Position numbers and translations under genes: made by a program
NCBI GenBank assembly: GCA_946965045.2
Contig: OX337237.1
Coordinates: forward strand, 2,728,001-2,792,000
Length of the DNA: 64,000 nt
DNA from: Epithemia pelagica
Lineage: Eukaryota; Bacillariophyta; Bacillariophyceae; Surirellales; Surirellaceae
Reading direction: 5' to 3'
Shown here: in pieces, positions 23,716-33,584 of the stretch
Position numbering within the stretch: position 1 is the stretch's first letter
How the letters are laid out: each line of letters opens with the position of its first letter
The notes under the pieces: model-generated
What the model saw: only the letters and a program-made list of their open reading frames with translations
What the model was told of the DNA's origin: nothing
The model's database searches: none

Positions 23716-24388
23716 AGTACCATAGTATTCGGTACGTTTGCTGTTGTTGTTGCATTCTTGTTGATTGCTGTATCATTGTTCTTACCCCTTTATTCACTCT
23801 TTTTGACAGATTGATGTCGCTATTGCTCTTTGCATGACCATTTGGGTGGTGGTCTCTAGCTTGACGTCTCGAAAGGTACGTGAGAATTAGATGATGACAC
23901 TTGTTCCGCGTTCCACTCCACGTTACGTACCAGTTTCTCACACGTTCACGATTTTTGTAATTCTGTCTTGGCATGAAATTTCGTGGTGCATCTCTTTGCT
24001 ACTGAATTTTCCGTGTCGTGTGAAAACTCGTCTGTGTCGTGTTTCAATTATTGCCTACATTTTGATTATTGTTTTTTGGTCTCTGTGTTTCCGTTGCTGT
24101 TGCTGGTGCTTGCTGCTTGATTCGTGTGGTGTTTGTTTGTTGTGCTCTTCTTTTTTCCGTTGGGTGCACCTCTTGTTCGCTTTGTGCTCTTTCCCGTATT
24201 CTCTCCCTGTGGATTTCCTGGGTGTACTACTTTTCTGGGTGTACTACTTTCCTGGGTGTACTACTTTTTCATTTTGGGCTATTCTAATTTTATACACTAA
24301 AATAAAAATCCAAGTACAGTAATTTTTAGGGCTTATGTAGTGTGGGTAGCGTTTTGGGAAAGGTACGACGACGAGTGGTGAAGGTAGT

Positions 24389-25394
24389 AAATCTACTTTA
24401 ATAGCTGAGGGTGGACGAGGAGGAGCTAGGGTGTGAGGAGTGGCTTAACTCCGAGAAGGGCAATAGCGACGAGGAGTGGACTGCCCCTGTGAGATCCGCG
24501 TAAGCGGATCGAGGGGGCAGTCCACGACGAGAAGCTATTGCCCGACGAGGAGTTAAGCCACGAGGAGCGCCCTGCGACGAGGAGTCCCACGGGGCTATTA
24601 AAGTATGTTAGCTTCCTTTGTCACAAGGAGTCGTGCCAGCGCACGCTAGGTAATTTTCAGTCTTCCTAAGTGATCGGCTCTCTCCTTCGATACTTAGGAG
24701 TCGAGAGCCAAATTATTATTATACAATTACGCTGACCCAACTTTTGATAGGGCACTAGGTAATCTTTAATTGTTTGTAAATAGCCATGTCACTTAAGTGA
24801 TCACATCCGATTACATCGGATGAATAATAACGGTTTATGCTTAAGTAACATTTGTCTTACATTTTTTGGAAGGCCAATCAAACTCCGAGGCGTGCCTCGT
24901 TTTTAAATAAGACAACAGAATACTTACGAGTAGAGTCAATGAATGTCCCCCATTACCCCCACGCCTCTTCTCTCCTTTCCCGTTCCCGACCCGACCCGAC
25001 CACGACCACTGAATAAACGACACAAACACAACAACAATGGGAAAGCTGACCAAGGTGAGTCCTCCTTCTCCGGGAGGATGGAGGATGTATCCATAATCCA
25101 TCCACCAACAAAAGCTCTACCAACTCCCAACTCACAATGATGGTGGATTGTTGCGAATTGCGAACCTCTGTCCATTGTCCATTCCTGGCCGTCTTTTGGT
25201 TTGTTTTTCGTTTCGGTGTTTGGGTGGTGCTACTTTTTGTTTCTTTTCCCGGGCTATTTTGCATGATTACACTAGAATAAAAAATCTACGTACAGTAATT
25301 TTAGGGGCTTAGGTAGTGTGAGTGTGGGGAGTGACTTACTCCTCAGTGAGTCCTCAGTGAGTGGGGAAGGGTAGGACGACGAGTGGTAAAGGTA
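24389..25394 (+). mobile_element. Non-autonomous Crypton-like copy B, head to tail with A
   Basis: It has the same 5' end and modular palindrome as element A and the same 3' block (GTACAGTAATTTTAGGGGCTTA through GTGGTAAAGGTA), but the recombinase gene is replaced by about 500 bp of unrelated or decayed sequence. It shares a single GT with A at 24387-24388 and is followed by GT at 25395-25396. A short reading frame near 24943-25140 has no recognised similarity. It shares internal blocks with copy C that A lacks (GCACTAGGTAATCTTTAAT, CAATCAAACTCCGAGGCGTG), so B and C form one derivative lineage that relies on A-type recombinase in trans. Confidence 0.85.
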
Positions 25395-25401
25395 GTATTA
25401 A

Positions 25402-25575
25402 TACTTCCCGGTGTCGAGTCCTTTCAAGGAGGGACCGCCCGGCGCGGAGGGTAGAATGACGAGGAGGGCAATGGTCGAGGAGGGCGCACGCCCGACAAGA
25501 CAATTGCCCGTCGAGTCATTCTCCCGACAAGCCGGGCGCGCCCGACGCGAGAGGACGGCCAGACACAGGGAAGTA
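25402..25575. repeat. Second, sequence-unrelated modular palindrome (D)
   Basis: It has the same architecture as the palindrome of elements A to C with different modules: TACTTCCC with GGGAAGTA, GTGTC with GACAC, GCCCGGC with GCCGGGC, GGGTAGAATGAC with GTCATTCTCCC, GGGCAATGGTC with GACAATTGCCC, and centre GGGCGCACGCCC. Linkers are again GACGAGGAG-like. It starts 6 bp after the GT that ends copy B. The following 150 bp contain three TGTCACACAAG-type repeats (25628-25665), and TGTGTAGGTAGT (25601) recurs inverted as ACTACCTACACA (25751). It may mark a different, short Crypton-like family. Confidence 0.6.
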
Positions 25576-25779
25576 GTAAACTTACTCCCTATCAAGCTGT
25601 GTAGGTAGTGAGGATTTCCTGGAAGCCATGTCACAAAGTGTCACACAAGTGTCACACAAGTGTCACACACGAGAGGGAAACCGCGCGACTCGCACGAAAC
25701 TACTTTCCGGTCGTACAAAAATTCCTACTGTAGTATAAAAATGTGAGACGAACTACCTACACAGTCTGGTATGGAGTTA

Positions 25780-26440
25780 GTGGTGAACCTCCCGTCTCCC
25801 GTACTACAACACTGGCTGTGTTTCCGTGGTCGTCGAAGAAGGCGGTAGGACAGTAGCGCTGGGGGAGATTGTTTCGACAACCCGACTGTCGAAGACACAC
25901 AATGGGTATGAGCAATCGGGACCACCGCAAAACAAAGTGCAAGAACCTGGAGAAGTTCTCCACTTGTCGTGGCCGCTGGTGGTTCCATAAACGCACCCTC
26001 CTTGTCCTCCTGCGGTTGGTTTTCCTTGCCGTCTCTTCTTCGAGATCGATATGCCCGACCGTGCTCCTGGAGGTCTTTCAGCAATAGGACGAGTACGTTC
26101 ACGATCTGCGTCAAACCCACGGAGAAGAAGTCCAATGGGAGATTCTGTGAGATACGACGACGCACCATCCTAACCAGACAAATCGTACTACGACAATGAC
26201 ACACTTCAACATGCAAGTACGATAGAGCAGGGATGAACGGTAGTCTTGAATCAACCAGAAGACAAAGCAATCGACAAATCGATGATGCCATTTGAGTGGA
26301 GGCATGGCGACTGGCGACAGTTTGATCTACAACTGTCTGAATCTTCGATTGAACCAGGAAATTCAATGGACCAGTTCGTGATGTATGAAGGATCAAAAGG
26401 AACCAGGATGGGCCAGCAGACAAAACAAGTCTGGTAACGA
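25780..26440 (+). pseudogene. Threonine aldolase pseudogene Y, internally deleted
   Basis: The left part (to about 26200) matches the intact gene from 46190 to about 46560, including AGCGCTGGGGGAGATTGTTT, CGACAACCCGACTG, GTGGCCGCTGGTGGT and TCACGATCTGCGTCAAAC. From about 26225 it matches the 3' end of the intact gene (GTAGAGCAGGGAT, GAGGC.TGGCGACAGTTTG, homologous to 47910-48040). About 1.35 kb between is deleted, including the lysine that binds PLP. Stops and frameshifts interrupt both parts. The antisense open frame across this region is a by-product. Confidence 0.8.
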
Positions 26441-26769
26441 GTCCTACAAAAGTGTGTTTTAATATCCGAACTTGCATGGATTCTTTACGCATGGCTGCAT
26501 GCTCGGGGGACAAATCACTCATGGAATTTGTACAATACTTGTTACTACGATGGACTTTTACGGCAACGACGACGCAAAGCAACACCATTGACGAGAGATG
26601 TCTGAGTGTACAGGGGATACGGATACCACAAAAAGTCGGTGTTGTGTCAGTTGGTCATTGATAGTTTTTTCGAATGCCGAGCAGAGCTTGGGTTTGGGTG
26701 GTGTGTCGTTGTGTTGGCGTTTGAGGAGGCGCTCGCTTTGAGGGAGTTCGAAACGGTTTTAATGACCGT

Positions 26770-28695
26770 CGTCATCGCACACCGACACGCCGTTTCCCTG
26801 ACCCCGAACGACACGTTCGTTTTGAGTTGCCGTCGGAGGACAGTAGCTGGAGTACCCATTGTTTGCGTCGCCACACCACTTTTGCGCAGAACGCGTCCTT
26901 CTTTCTCTCAACGACCTCCGTCAACACCGACACCAACTCCTTTGCCACCATGGCAAATGCTCTCGACTGGACACATTGGAGCGACCCAGACTCAGGAGAA
27001 CCGTGCTACCTCGACGATCGATCCTTCTCGCTTCAAGCCACCACAGCACAACAGTTGATTGACGATTGGGACCCACGTTGTTTTGCCTCAAAATCGTTTG
27101 ATGCCGATAATCCTTCTTATTTTGATTTACCAAACATGACTCCCGAAGAGCAAGAAAAATGGTTCATCGCAATGGATCGGGAACTCGACGAACTGGAGGG
27201 CAAAGGAACATTCCGACTGGTGCCACGGAGCAACGCCCAAGGAAAGGAGATTGTCGACACTATGTGGACCCTCAAGAGAAAGCGTCTCCCCGATGGAACG
27301 ATCTCTCGCTACAAAGCACGTTTGGTGGTCCGCGGCGACCAACAAAAGGCCACGTTCGACAAAGAAGACACTTTCGCACCCGTAATTGATTGGCCCTCTG
27401 TTCGTTTATTGTTGATTCTGTCACTGCAACACAACTTGATCACTGCCTCCATTGATTTCAAGAACGCCTTCGTTCAATCCAGCTTGCCTGAACCCATTTA
27501 CGTCAACTTGCCATCAGGTTATGGAAAAGGCCACAACGATAAAGTTTTGGAAGTCAACAAGAGCCTGTACGGCGACTGCCGTGCACCACGTTTGTGGTAC
27601 GACTATTTGAAGGCCCGTCTGGAAACACTTGGTCTCACACCCGACGGAAACGATCCTTGCCTCTTCTGCAAGCCTGGATGCATCATGGTGACGTACGTGG
27701 ACGACGCCATCATCTGTGGAATCAATCAAACGGCAGTGGATGAGCTTCTGAACGGACTCACAAAATTAAAAATGGATTTTGACCACCTTGGCGACTTACC
27801 GACTTACTTGGGAGTTCAAATCACACGCTCCGACGACGGAAGCATGACTCTCACGCAACCACATCTCACTCGTAGCATCATCACAGCACTCGGCCTCACG
27901 GACAGTTCACCCAAGAAAACACCAGCAACACGAACACTCGGCAAGGACAAACACAAGCCTCCCTTCTCCGAAGACTTCAACTATCGCTCTGTTGTCGGAA
28001 TGTTACTCTACCTTGGGAACAACACTCGTCCAGACTGTGCCTTTGCAATCCATCAAGCCGCAAGATTCAGCAACGACCCGCGCGTTACACATGGAGAGGC
28101 ACTGAAACGCATCGGGCGGTATCTAAAGGGCACAAGTACACAAGGTTTGACACTTAAGCCCTCCAAAGATCTCACTTTGGACTGTTTCGTGGACGCAGAC
28201 TTCGCCGGTATATGGGGAAACGAAGATCCCCAGGATCCTTCTAGTGTACGATCACGTACTGGCTTTCTAATCTCTCTCGGCGGTTCCCCAGTGACATGGT
28301 CAAGCAAATTGCAAACGGAGATCGCACTTTCTACAATGGAAGCCGAATATATCGCCGCCAGCACCAGTATGCGGACACTACTTCCACTCCAACGACAACT
28401 ACGGAAAATGACTACCCATCTACGACTTGACAAACCTGGTGCAACCTCCATTACAACCATTTGGGAAGACAACCAAGCCGCATTGAAACTTGCCACAAAG
28501 GATCCCCCTCGAATGACACCGCGATCCAAACATATCGCTGTCAAATACCACTGGTTTCGCTCCAAACTCAATACCGGCCCAAACGGCATCCAAATGAAAC
28601 CGATTGCCACGGACGAACAACTCGGAGATTGTTTCACGAAACCTCTCGACACAACAATGTTTGAAACCTCCCGGAAGAAAATCATGGGATGGTAA
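26770..28695 (+). CDS. Copia 1 pol, reverse transcriptase-RNase H half (inverted segment)
   Basis: This is the C-terminal half of the Copia polyprotein and copies the element RNA into DNA. RT motifs: WTLKRKRLPDGTISRYKARL near the start, FKNAFVQ, and the catalytic YVDDAIICG. RNase H motifs: VDADFAGIW, TMEAEYIAAS and WEDNQAALKLATK, ending with the usual short tail after CFTKPLD. No stop interrupts it. The frame is open from the inversion breakpoint at 26770, and in phase with the integrase half at 28913 if the flip is reversed, so no independent start is expected; the first ATG well placed for a separate product is at 26950. After the stop comes a purine tract (GGTCGAGGGCGAG) and the LTR start TGTCGAAGC at 28716. 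Confidence 0.92.
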   Translation, partial: RHRTPTRRFPDPERHVRFELPSEDSSWSTHCLRRHTTFAQNASFFLSTTSVNTDTNSFATMANALDWTHWSDPDSGEPCYLDDRSFSLQATTAQQLIDDWDPRCFASKSFDADNPSYFDLPNMTPEEQEKWFIAMDRELDELEGKGTFRLVPRSNAQGKEIVDTMWTLKRKRLPDGTISRYKARLVVRGDQQKATFDKEDTFAPVIDWPSVRLLLILSLQHNLITASIDFKNAFVQSSLPEPIYVNLPSGYGKGHNDKVLEVNKSLYGDCRAPRLWYDYLKARLETLGLTPDGNDPCLFCKPGCIMVTYVDDAIICGINQTAVDELLNGLTKLKMDFDHLGDLPTYLGVQITRSDDGSMTLTQPHLTRSIITALGLTDSSPKKTPATRTLGKDKHKPPFSEDFNYRSVVGMLLYLGNNTRPDCAFAIHQAARFSNDPRVTHGEALKRIGRYLKGTSTQGLTLKPSKDLTLDCFVDADFAGIWGNEDPQDPSSVRSRTGFLISLGGSPVTWSSKLQTEIALSTMEAEYIAASTSMRTLLPLQRQLRKMTTHLRLDKPGATSITTIWEDNQAALKLATKDPPRMTPRSKHIAVKYHWFRSKLNTGPNGIQMKPIATDEQLGDCFTKPLDTTMFETSRKKIMGW

Positions 28696-28715
28696 GACGC
28701 CCGGTCGAGGGCGAG

Positions 28716-28912
28716 TGTCGAAGCAAACAACTGCCAACGAAAAACATCTGTCTCACATACAAAATTGACCTCAGCACTCACCATCACATTCTAGATCTAA
28801 TCGTAACACAATTCTGAAATTTACCAAAACGTACATCTACTTCCACCTACTCCCACTAGGACCAACCATGAACCTTCCAAACGAAAGATCCGACAATGAC
28901 CAACCCCAAGCG
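28716..28912 (+). repeat. Inverted part of the Copia 1 3' LTR
   Basis: The sequence equals the reverse complement of 33654-33850, starting TGTCGAAGCAAACAACTGCC. It directly follows the polypurine tract after RNase H, so it is the 5' portion of the 3' LTR carried along in the inversion. The remaining 66 bp of that LTR lie at 26704-26769. Confidence 0.9.
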
Positions 28913-31831
28913 TGGTGCAGGATCCAACTCTGGCTCGCCCGGTTCATCTGCGAGTTCCAACTCTGGCTCGCCCGGTTCGTCTGCGAGTTCCAACTCTGGC
29001 TCGCCCGTTTCAGCTAAAGGTGAGGGTGGTGGTTCCAACTCTGGCTCGCCCAACTCCAATACGGAAGGTTCGGGCAAATCGGTTGTTTGTGGTCTTGGTT
29101 GTTGTCGATGCTCGCCCTCGACGGTTGGAGAGTCGGAACGAGGAGGCAAGGCGTCGATGTTAGAATCACCGGGAGGCAACCAAGAGGAATCCAAAGGTGG
29201 CAGGGGTCCATCAATAGAAGAGTCATGATCCTCCAGGTAGTGATCACGTGTGATGAAGTCCGGGAAGTCGCCACCGTCGGCAGGGGGTGTCCAGTCGCTT
29301 CGAACGGTGTTAAATAGCTCATCATGAACCACATGGAATTGGGGGCTGATGTGGCCGGTGGTGAGATTTCGAATCAACCCCACCGTTGTCGAATGTTGAC
29401 CGGAGAAACCCAAAAATTGTCCTTGGCGTGCACGAGAGTTCCACTTTGGAAGTTTCTTACCGTCTTGGAGACGAGGATCGAGGACATACGAAGGACAGCC
29501 CCAGACGCGAAGACGGCGAAGTTGGGTGCATGGTTCCTTTAAGCCGGTGAAGATTTCAAGAGGCGACAAAGCAGAGTCTGCGGTGGGAGTGTGGTTGTAA
29601 ATCCATGTGGCGTAGTCCAGAGCCATAGGCCACAACGTTGGGGAGAAACCATCAGGCCAGTGAAGATGGCAATGGATCATCATCGTCCGAGCCATGCTTG
29701 TCACTGTCTGAATGGCCCGTTCAGCGCCCCCGTTTTGATGGTGAGCGCCGACGCCCGAAACAGTATGAATAGGCGGTGGTGTTTGGACACGATCGGCACG
29801 CAAAGACTTCTCAAAGGCGGTGCTGGTAAGAATACCGTTGTCGGTGTGGTAGCGACGAACGGTCCGACCGACTTGGGAGGCTAGTGTTTCGAAGCTAAAC
29901 TTGGAGCGAATGGTGTCGCTTCCTCCGAGAGACACTTGTGGGTAAACGAAGATGGCTCGCGAAGCATGGTCGAAAAACAAGGTGCCGCCACAGAATCGAT
30001 GTTCAGGACGTTCCCGTCCTCTGGTGTTGTATAAACGGCCGCGTACGGATGATTCGAAGTGGTCAACAGACACCAATCCACCAGGTTCGAGTTTGCTACG
30101 GTCAGTTGGAATATGGCCTGCGTCCGGTCGAGGTTGTTTGACTGTGGTTTTGGACGGTCGACGACGTGCCTTTCCCAATAAGCAAGCATGGCATTTAGGA
30201 AGAGGACAGTTGAGGCAACTTGGAGTCCAAGGTTTCAAGCATGAGTCAGGACTGGTTTCTTGACAGTGGTATAGGTTTTGAATACGACGCATGCTCAAAT
30301 GTCCAAGGCGTTGATGATCCAACAAAAGATGTTTCTGGGCTGTTGTAAGGTTGCGGTTATTATCGGAAAATAACTCCGAAGGATGTTCTTGCTGCTGTTG
30401 AAAAGCTTCGGCTAAAGTTGCTGTTGAAGAAGATGTTTGTCGAAGAGGGCATCGGCACCAATTGGCATGTCCACATTTGCAACTTGGATCAGTGCTGTGA
30501 CTGGTAGTATTGAGAGGCTTGTGAACGTTCTTCGCCTTGACAAGAGGAAGGTTGGTCGAATGGTCAATAGGCACGGTTAGGCGGCCACCGATGGCGTCGG
30601 TCTTGATGCTTGCGAAGACATGGTTACTTTCGAAACTTGGAAAACGACGATCCAGATTCAAGTAATCGGCACAGACTTGGGGTGAACAAAGGCGTGTTCC
30701 GGCGGCCTTGCACAGGTTGGCTGGAAAGGTCCAGCGCAATAAGTCGCCGTTTTCGCTGATTGCGTCGTACGCAACAATGCCGGCACCGATGATAGGGAAC
30801 GTGTTTTCGTTGGCTGCTGTGGACATGGCTCCGAAGTTTCCGTATGTCAGTTCCACAAAATCGTCAGTGGACATGGTCAGTCCGTGGGAAGCTCCAGTAT
30901 CCAAAATAATCTGCAGTAAAGGGTCGTTTCCGCTGTTGCAAGAAGGATCGACGTGCATTGTGGGGTCTAGTCGTAGATTGAAGAGCTTGGAGTATGTTGT
31001 GGGTGTCATACAGTCAAAGCGAAAAAGGTTGCTAAAGTCTTCGCCAAGTTCGTGCAATTCTAAATCATCTGGATGTGGAATGATGATGTGTGGTGGCGGA
31101 CAGAAAGGTGCTTGTGTAAAGATGTGATCACGAAGAGTCTTGTCAAACACGTTGCCGAAACCTGTCAGGTGTAAGTATCTCGATTTGGGAACAAAAGGTT
31201 CCTGTTCAGTGTCGAAACCGAGAGAGTCAATCAAGGTAGTCCAACGTGAAGAATCCGAAACAAAGAAAGTCTCAAAAAGTTGACTTGCAACTTGTGTGTC
31301 CGTCAAAGAATCCACATAAGTCTCCCACATCTTGAAGCGTCGCTCGGCTCGGAGATGTTTGCGTCGGATCTCGCCCCAGAACCGAGGAGGTTGTCGAAGA
31401 ACTTGATGGCCTAGAGGGTATGTACTTGAAGCAAAACGGAGCTGGCGACGGTGAATGGCACAAGTAGAGCCGGGAGTGAGGACAATCGCATGATCAAGGA
31501 TCATCAGTCGAGAGTCAAAGCCACTGGGAGGAAAGGCGTAAGGGAGAAGGAAGTCCGAATCAAGCCGAGCCAAGTAAGGAGGAATCAAAGATACAGCCGT
31601 AGGAGCGAAGAAACCAGTTACACCAATCAACCAGGAGTCACAGACCGTTGAGACGAGGATCCAGAGGTAAAAAAGAGAGCCAAGTCGTCGTGCCCGAAAG
31701 GAACGGAACCACGTGTGGAGCAACGGAACCAACAATAAGACTGTCAGGGTGAGGATCAAAGGGCCGAACCAAGTCCAAAAATAGAGACTGGATAAGGACC
31801 AGAGGCCGTAACACCACGACAGAATCTCCAT
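28913..31831 (-). CDS. Copia 1 pol, protease-integrase half
   Basis: Protease: ILDTGASHGLTMS (about residue 314). The GAG-pre-integrase zinc region has HLSMRRIQNLYHCQ and CPLPKCHACLLGK. Integrase shows its catalytic triad in VDHFESS, HTDNGILTS and HHQNGGAERAIQT. Near the C-terminus are tandem GEPELELADEP-type repeats. The first 110 residues are strikingly hydrophobic, with three or four possible membrane spans (WFGPLILTLTVLLLVPLL, LGSLFYLWILVSTVC), which is unusual for a Copia pol. The frame differs from gag and starts 48 bases after the gag stop, so it needs frameshifting, reinitiation or a spliced message. The last residues of the present frame, to 28856, come from flipped LTR sequence and are not original. 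Confidence 0.88.
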
Positions 31832-31878
31832 GTAAGTAAGAAAAGGGGCATGTGAGCACTGGAGAGATGCTCGCCCTG

Positions 31879-33282
31879 TTAAAAATCCCGGAGGCGAAGA
31901 GAGGATACCGACGCCGTAACACCATCTTGAGAGTTTGCAGTCGAAGGGGGCGTGCTATCGGAGGCATCGTTCGAAGAGTCGGTAGCAGTGGCGGTAGTAG
32001 CGGAGTTAGCCGTGGAGTCGGAGGTAGAAGCTTGAGGACGTCGAGCCTTGACTTTCGACGGATCATGTCGGGAAGTACTGTGGTTACCCCATCGACCTAA
32101 ACCGTCTTTGGTACCATTGGGACACAAACCACACCACCAAATCTTCTTGTCTTTGTTTAAGGGATGAGGGCGCCAATTGGGTTCGCCATCCTTGGGTGGC
32201 GTCGTATCGATCGGAAGGCAATTGCGACGACCAGAGTTGGAATCAGACGTTTTCTTGCTGTCAGACAATTTCTTGCTGGAGCTGGCGAAAGAAGAGCTAT
32301 CGTGACTACTAGTCGGCAACCACTTGTCGGCGAGTAAGAGATCGTTGTACTTGAGGATCACGCGTTCACGGAGCGCCACGAAGTCAAGAAGGATGGGGTC
32401 GTCGTTGTTCTCGAGACTATCAAGAAGGCTGAGAAACTTCGGAACGGTGCAAGTTTGGAGTTGCACAAAGAAAATGTTGGCGACATCCTTCGGTACGTGG
32501 CCACTCACGTTGAGGCGCATGATAGCGTTGTTAAACGTGGCACAAAAGTTAGGAATGTTCTCACCGGGATAGGCACTGACCGAGTGAGATTCCAAACGGC
32601 GAACGATGTGACGGGCGCCCTCGTGAGTAGTGGACATCATCTGATTAAGAATCATGTGGAGGATGAGTGGCCCACCTTGTTCGTTCTGTGGAATCGAGAC
32701 CAAACGGTGTTCAATATCGGAACAAAGCGAGGAGTCGCACGAGGCAAGTAGCAACTCTTGGGTCCAAGAAAGGTTCTGAGGATGAATCTTCTCACTGGTA
32801 TTTTCGGCGTACACTTGATTGCTGAGACGAATCTGGCCTTCTGAGAGAGTACAAGCAGACTCAAGTAGATTCGTAGTAGTCTTGGTGTCGTCAAGCGTGC
32901 CAGTAATCGGGTCGATAGGAAGAATTTGAAAGACGGACTGCATACAGTAGCTAGTCAAACGCCCTTTTAGGTTGAAAAGCTGCATCATCACCTTGTTGTT
33001 GTTCCCGAAGAAATCAGTGTCGTCCGTAATGCGAATGCTAGCTGTTTCCAAAGTAAAGGGAGGCGAAAGGGCAGACACTGCTTCGTTACGGAACTCGAAA
33101 AGGTTCTTCCCGCCCAGAGACTCGCAATACTTAGGTGTTACCGTGTCAGCGAAAGCGCCCAGCTCGAACTCACGACTTTTCTTGGCCGTAAACGTAATAC
33201 CGTTGATCGTAGCGGTGTCGCCATCCATGGTCGGCTTGGCGGCTTTCGTAGGCGTGGAGAAAGGAGAGTTAAGCTTCATCGT
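31879..33282 (-). CDS. Copia 1 gag
   Basis: This 467-residue protein lies between the 5' LTR and the protease-integrase frame, the position of gag. The helical middle part (about 200 to 330: LILHMILNQMMSTTHEGARH, YPGENIPNFCATFNNAIMRL) fits a capsid domain. A zinc-knuckle-like group (WWCGLCPNG..HSTSRHD, about residue 390) and a Ser/Thr-rich basic tail follow. The start is the first ATG (33280-33282); the frame is open a little further upstream without ATG. It would form the particle that packages the RNA. Confidence 0.8.
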   Translation of the reverse strand, partial: TMKLNSPFSTPTKAAKPTMDGDTATINGITFTAKKSREFELGAFADTVTPKYCESLGGKNLFEFRNEAVSALSPPFTLETASIRITDDTDFFGNNNKVMMQLFNLKGRLTSYCMQSVFQILPIDPITGTLDDTKTTTNLLESACTLSEGQIRLSNQVYAENTSEKIHPQNLSWTQELLLASCDSSLCSDIEHRLVSIPQNEQGGPLILHMILNQMMSTTHEGARHIVRRLESHSVSAYPGENIPNFCATFNNAIMRLNVSGHVPKDVANIFFVQLQTCTVPKFLSLLDSLENNDDPILLDFVALRERVILKYNDLLLADKWLPTSSHDSSSFASSSKKLSDSKKTSDSNSGRRNCLPIDTTPPKDGEPNWRPHPLNKDKKIWWCGLCPNGTKDGLGRWGNHSTSRHDPSKVKARRPQASTSDSTANSATTATATDSSNDASDSTPPSTANSQDGVTASVSSLRLRDF

Positions 33283-33584
33283 CGTTGACAGTAAGGGTTG
33301 CTTCAGAAAGTTTCCAGGTACCAAATATTGCTTTGGTTTTGCAATGAGGACGTCCAGTGAAAACCAATTTGTGAAGCGGTCGTGAAACTGTGGGAGTTGA
33401 ACGAATCTGAGACACAGTTCATCTTGAAAGGTAGCGGATGCAATCGGTTGGGAGTCAAGGGCTTTGTTTTCTTGAGTCTCTCCACGATTCGAGGGTTAAG
33501 TAAAGAAAGAGAACCTTGCATGTTCCAAAGCGAGTATGTAAGAAAGAGTATCAACACCCAGCGGTAGCGTTTGGGCTCATAACC

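Larger units (their letters stand above)
19039..24386 (+). mobile_element. Crypton-like tyrosine-recombinase element, full copy A
   Basis: The ends are defined by three copies in this window. The 5' end reads AAATCTACTTTAATAGC and the 3' end AAGGTA. Each copy is bordered on both sides by GT (19037-19038 and 24387-24388 here), and there are no terminal inverted repeats between the ends. The element carries, in order, a roughly 210 bp modular palindrome, a repeat-rich leader with two CTTGCGCA..CCGATKGCTCGCG repeats (19400-19520), the seven-exon recombinase gene, a tail with three copies of CTGGGTGTACTACTTT (24216-24267), and the AGTACAGTAATTTTTAGGGC end block. The lack of inverted ends, a GT on both sides and a tyrosine recombinase gene fit the Crypton class. 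The palindrome and the accessory protein domains are unlike anything I can name. Confidence 0.8.

Noticed and set aside
22824-23974. Long antisense frames opposite the Pro/His-rich exon
   Set aside because: They arise from CCA/CAC repeats; the plus-strand exon is fixed by in-phase splicing with six others.
25725-26588. 287-codon minus-strand frame
   Set aside because: The plus-strand sequence is a decayed aldolase copy and the antisense protein has no recognisable features.
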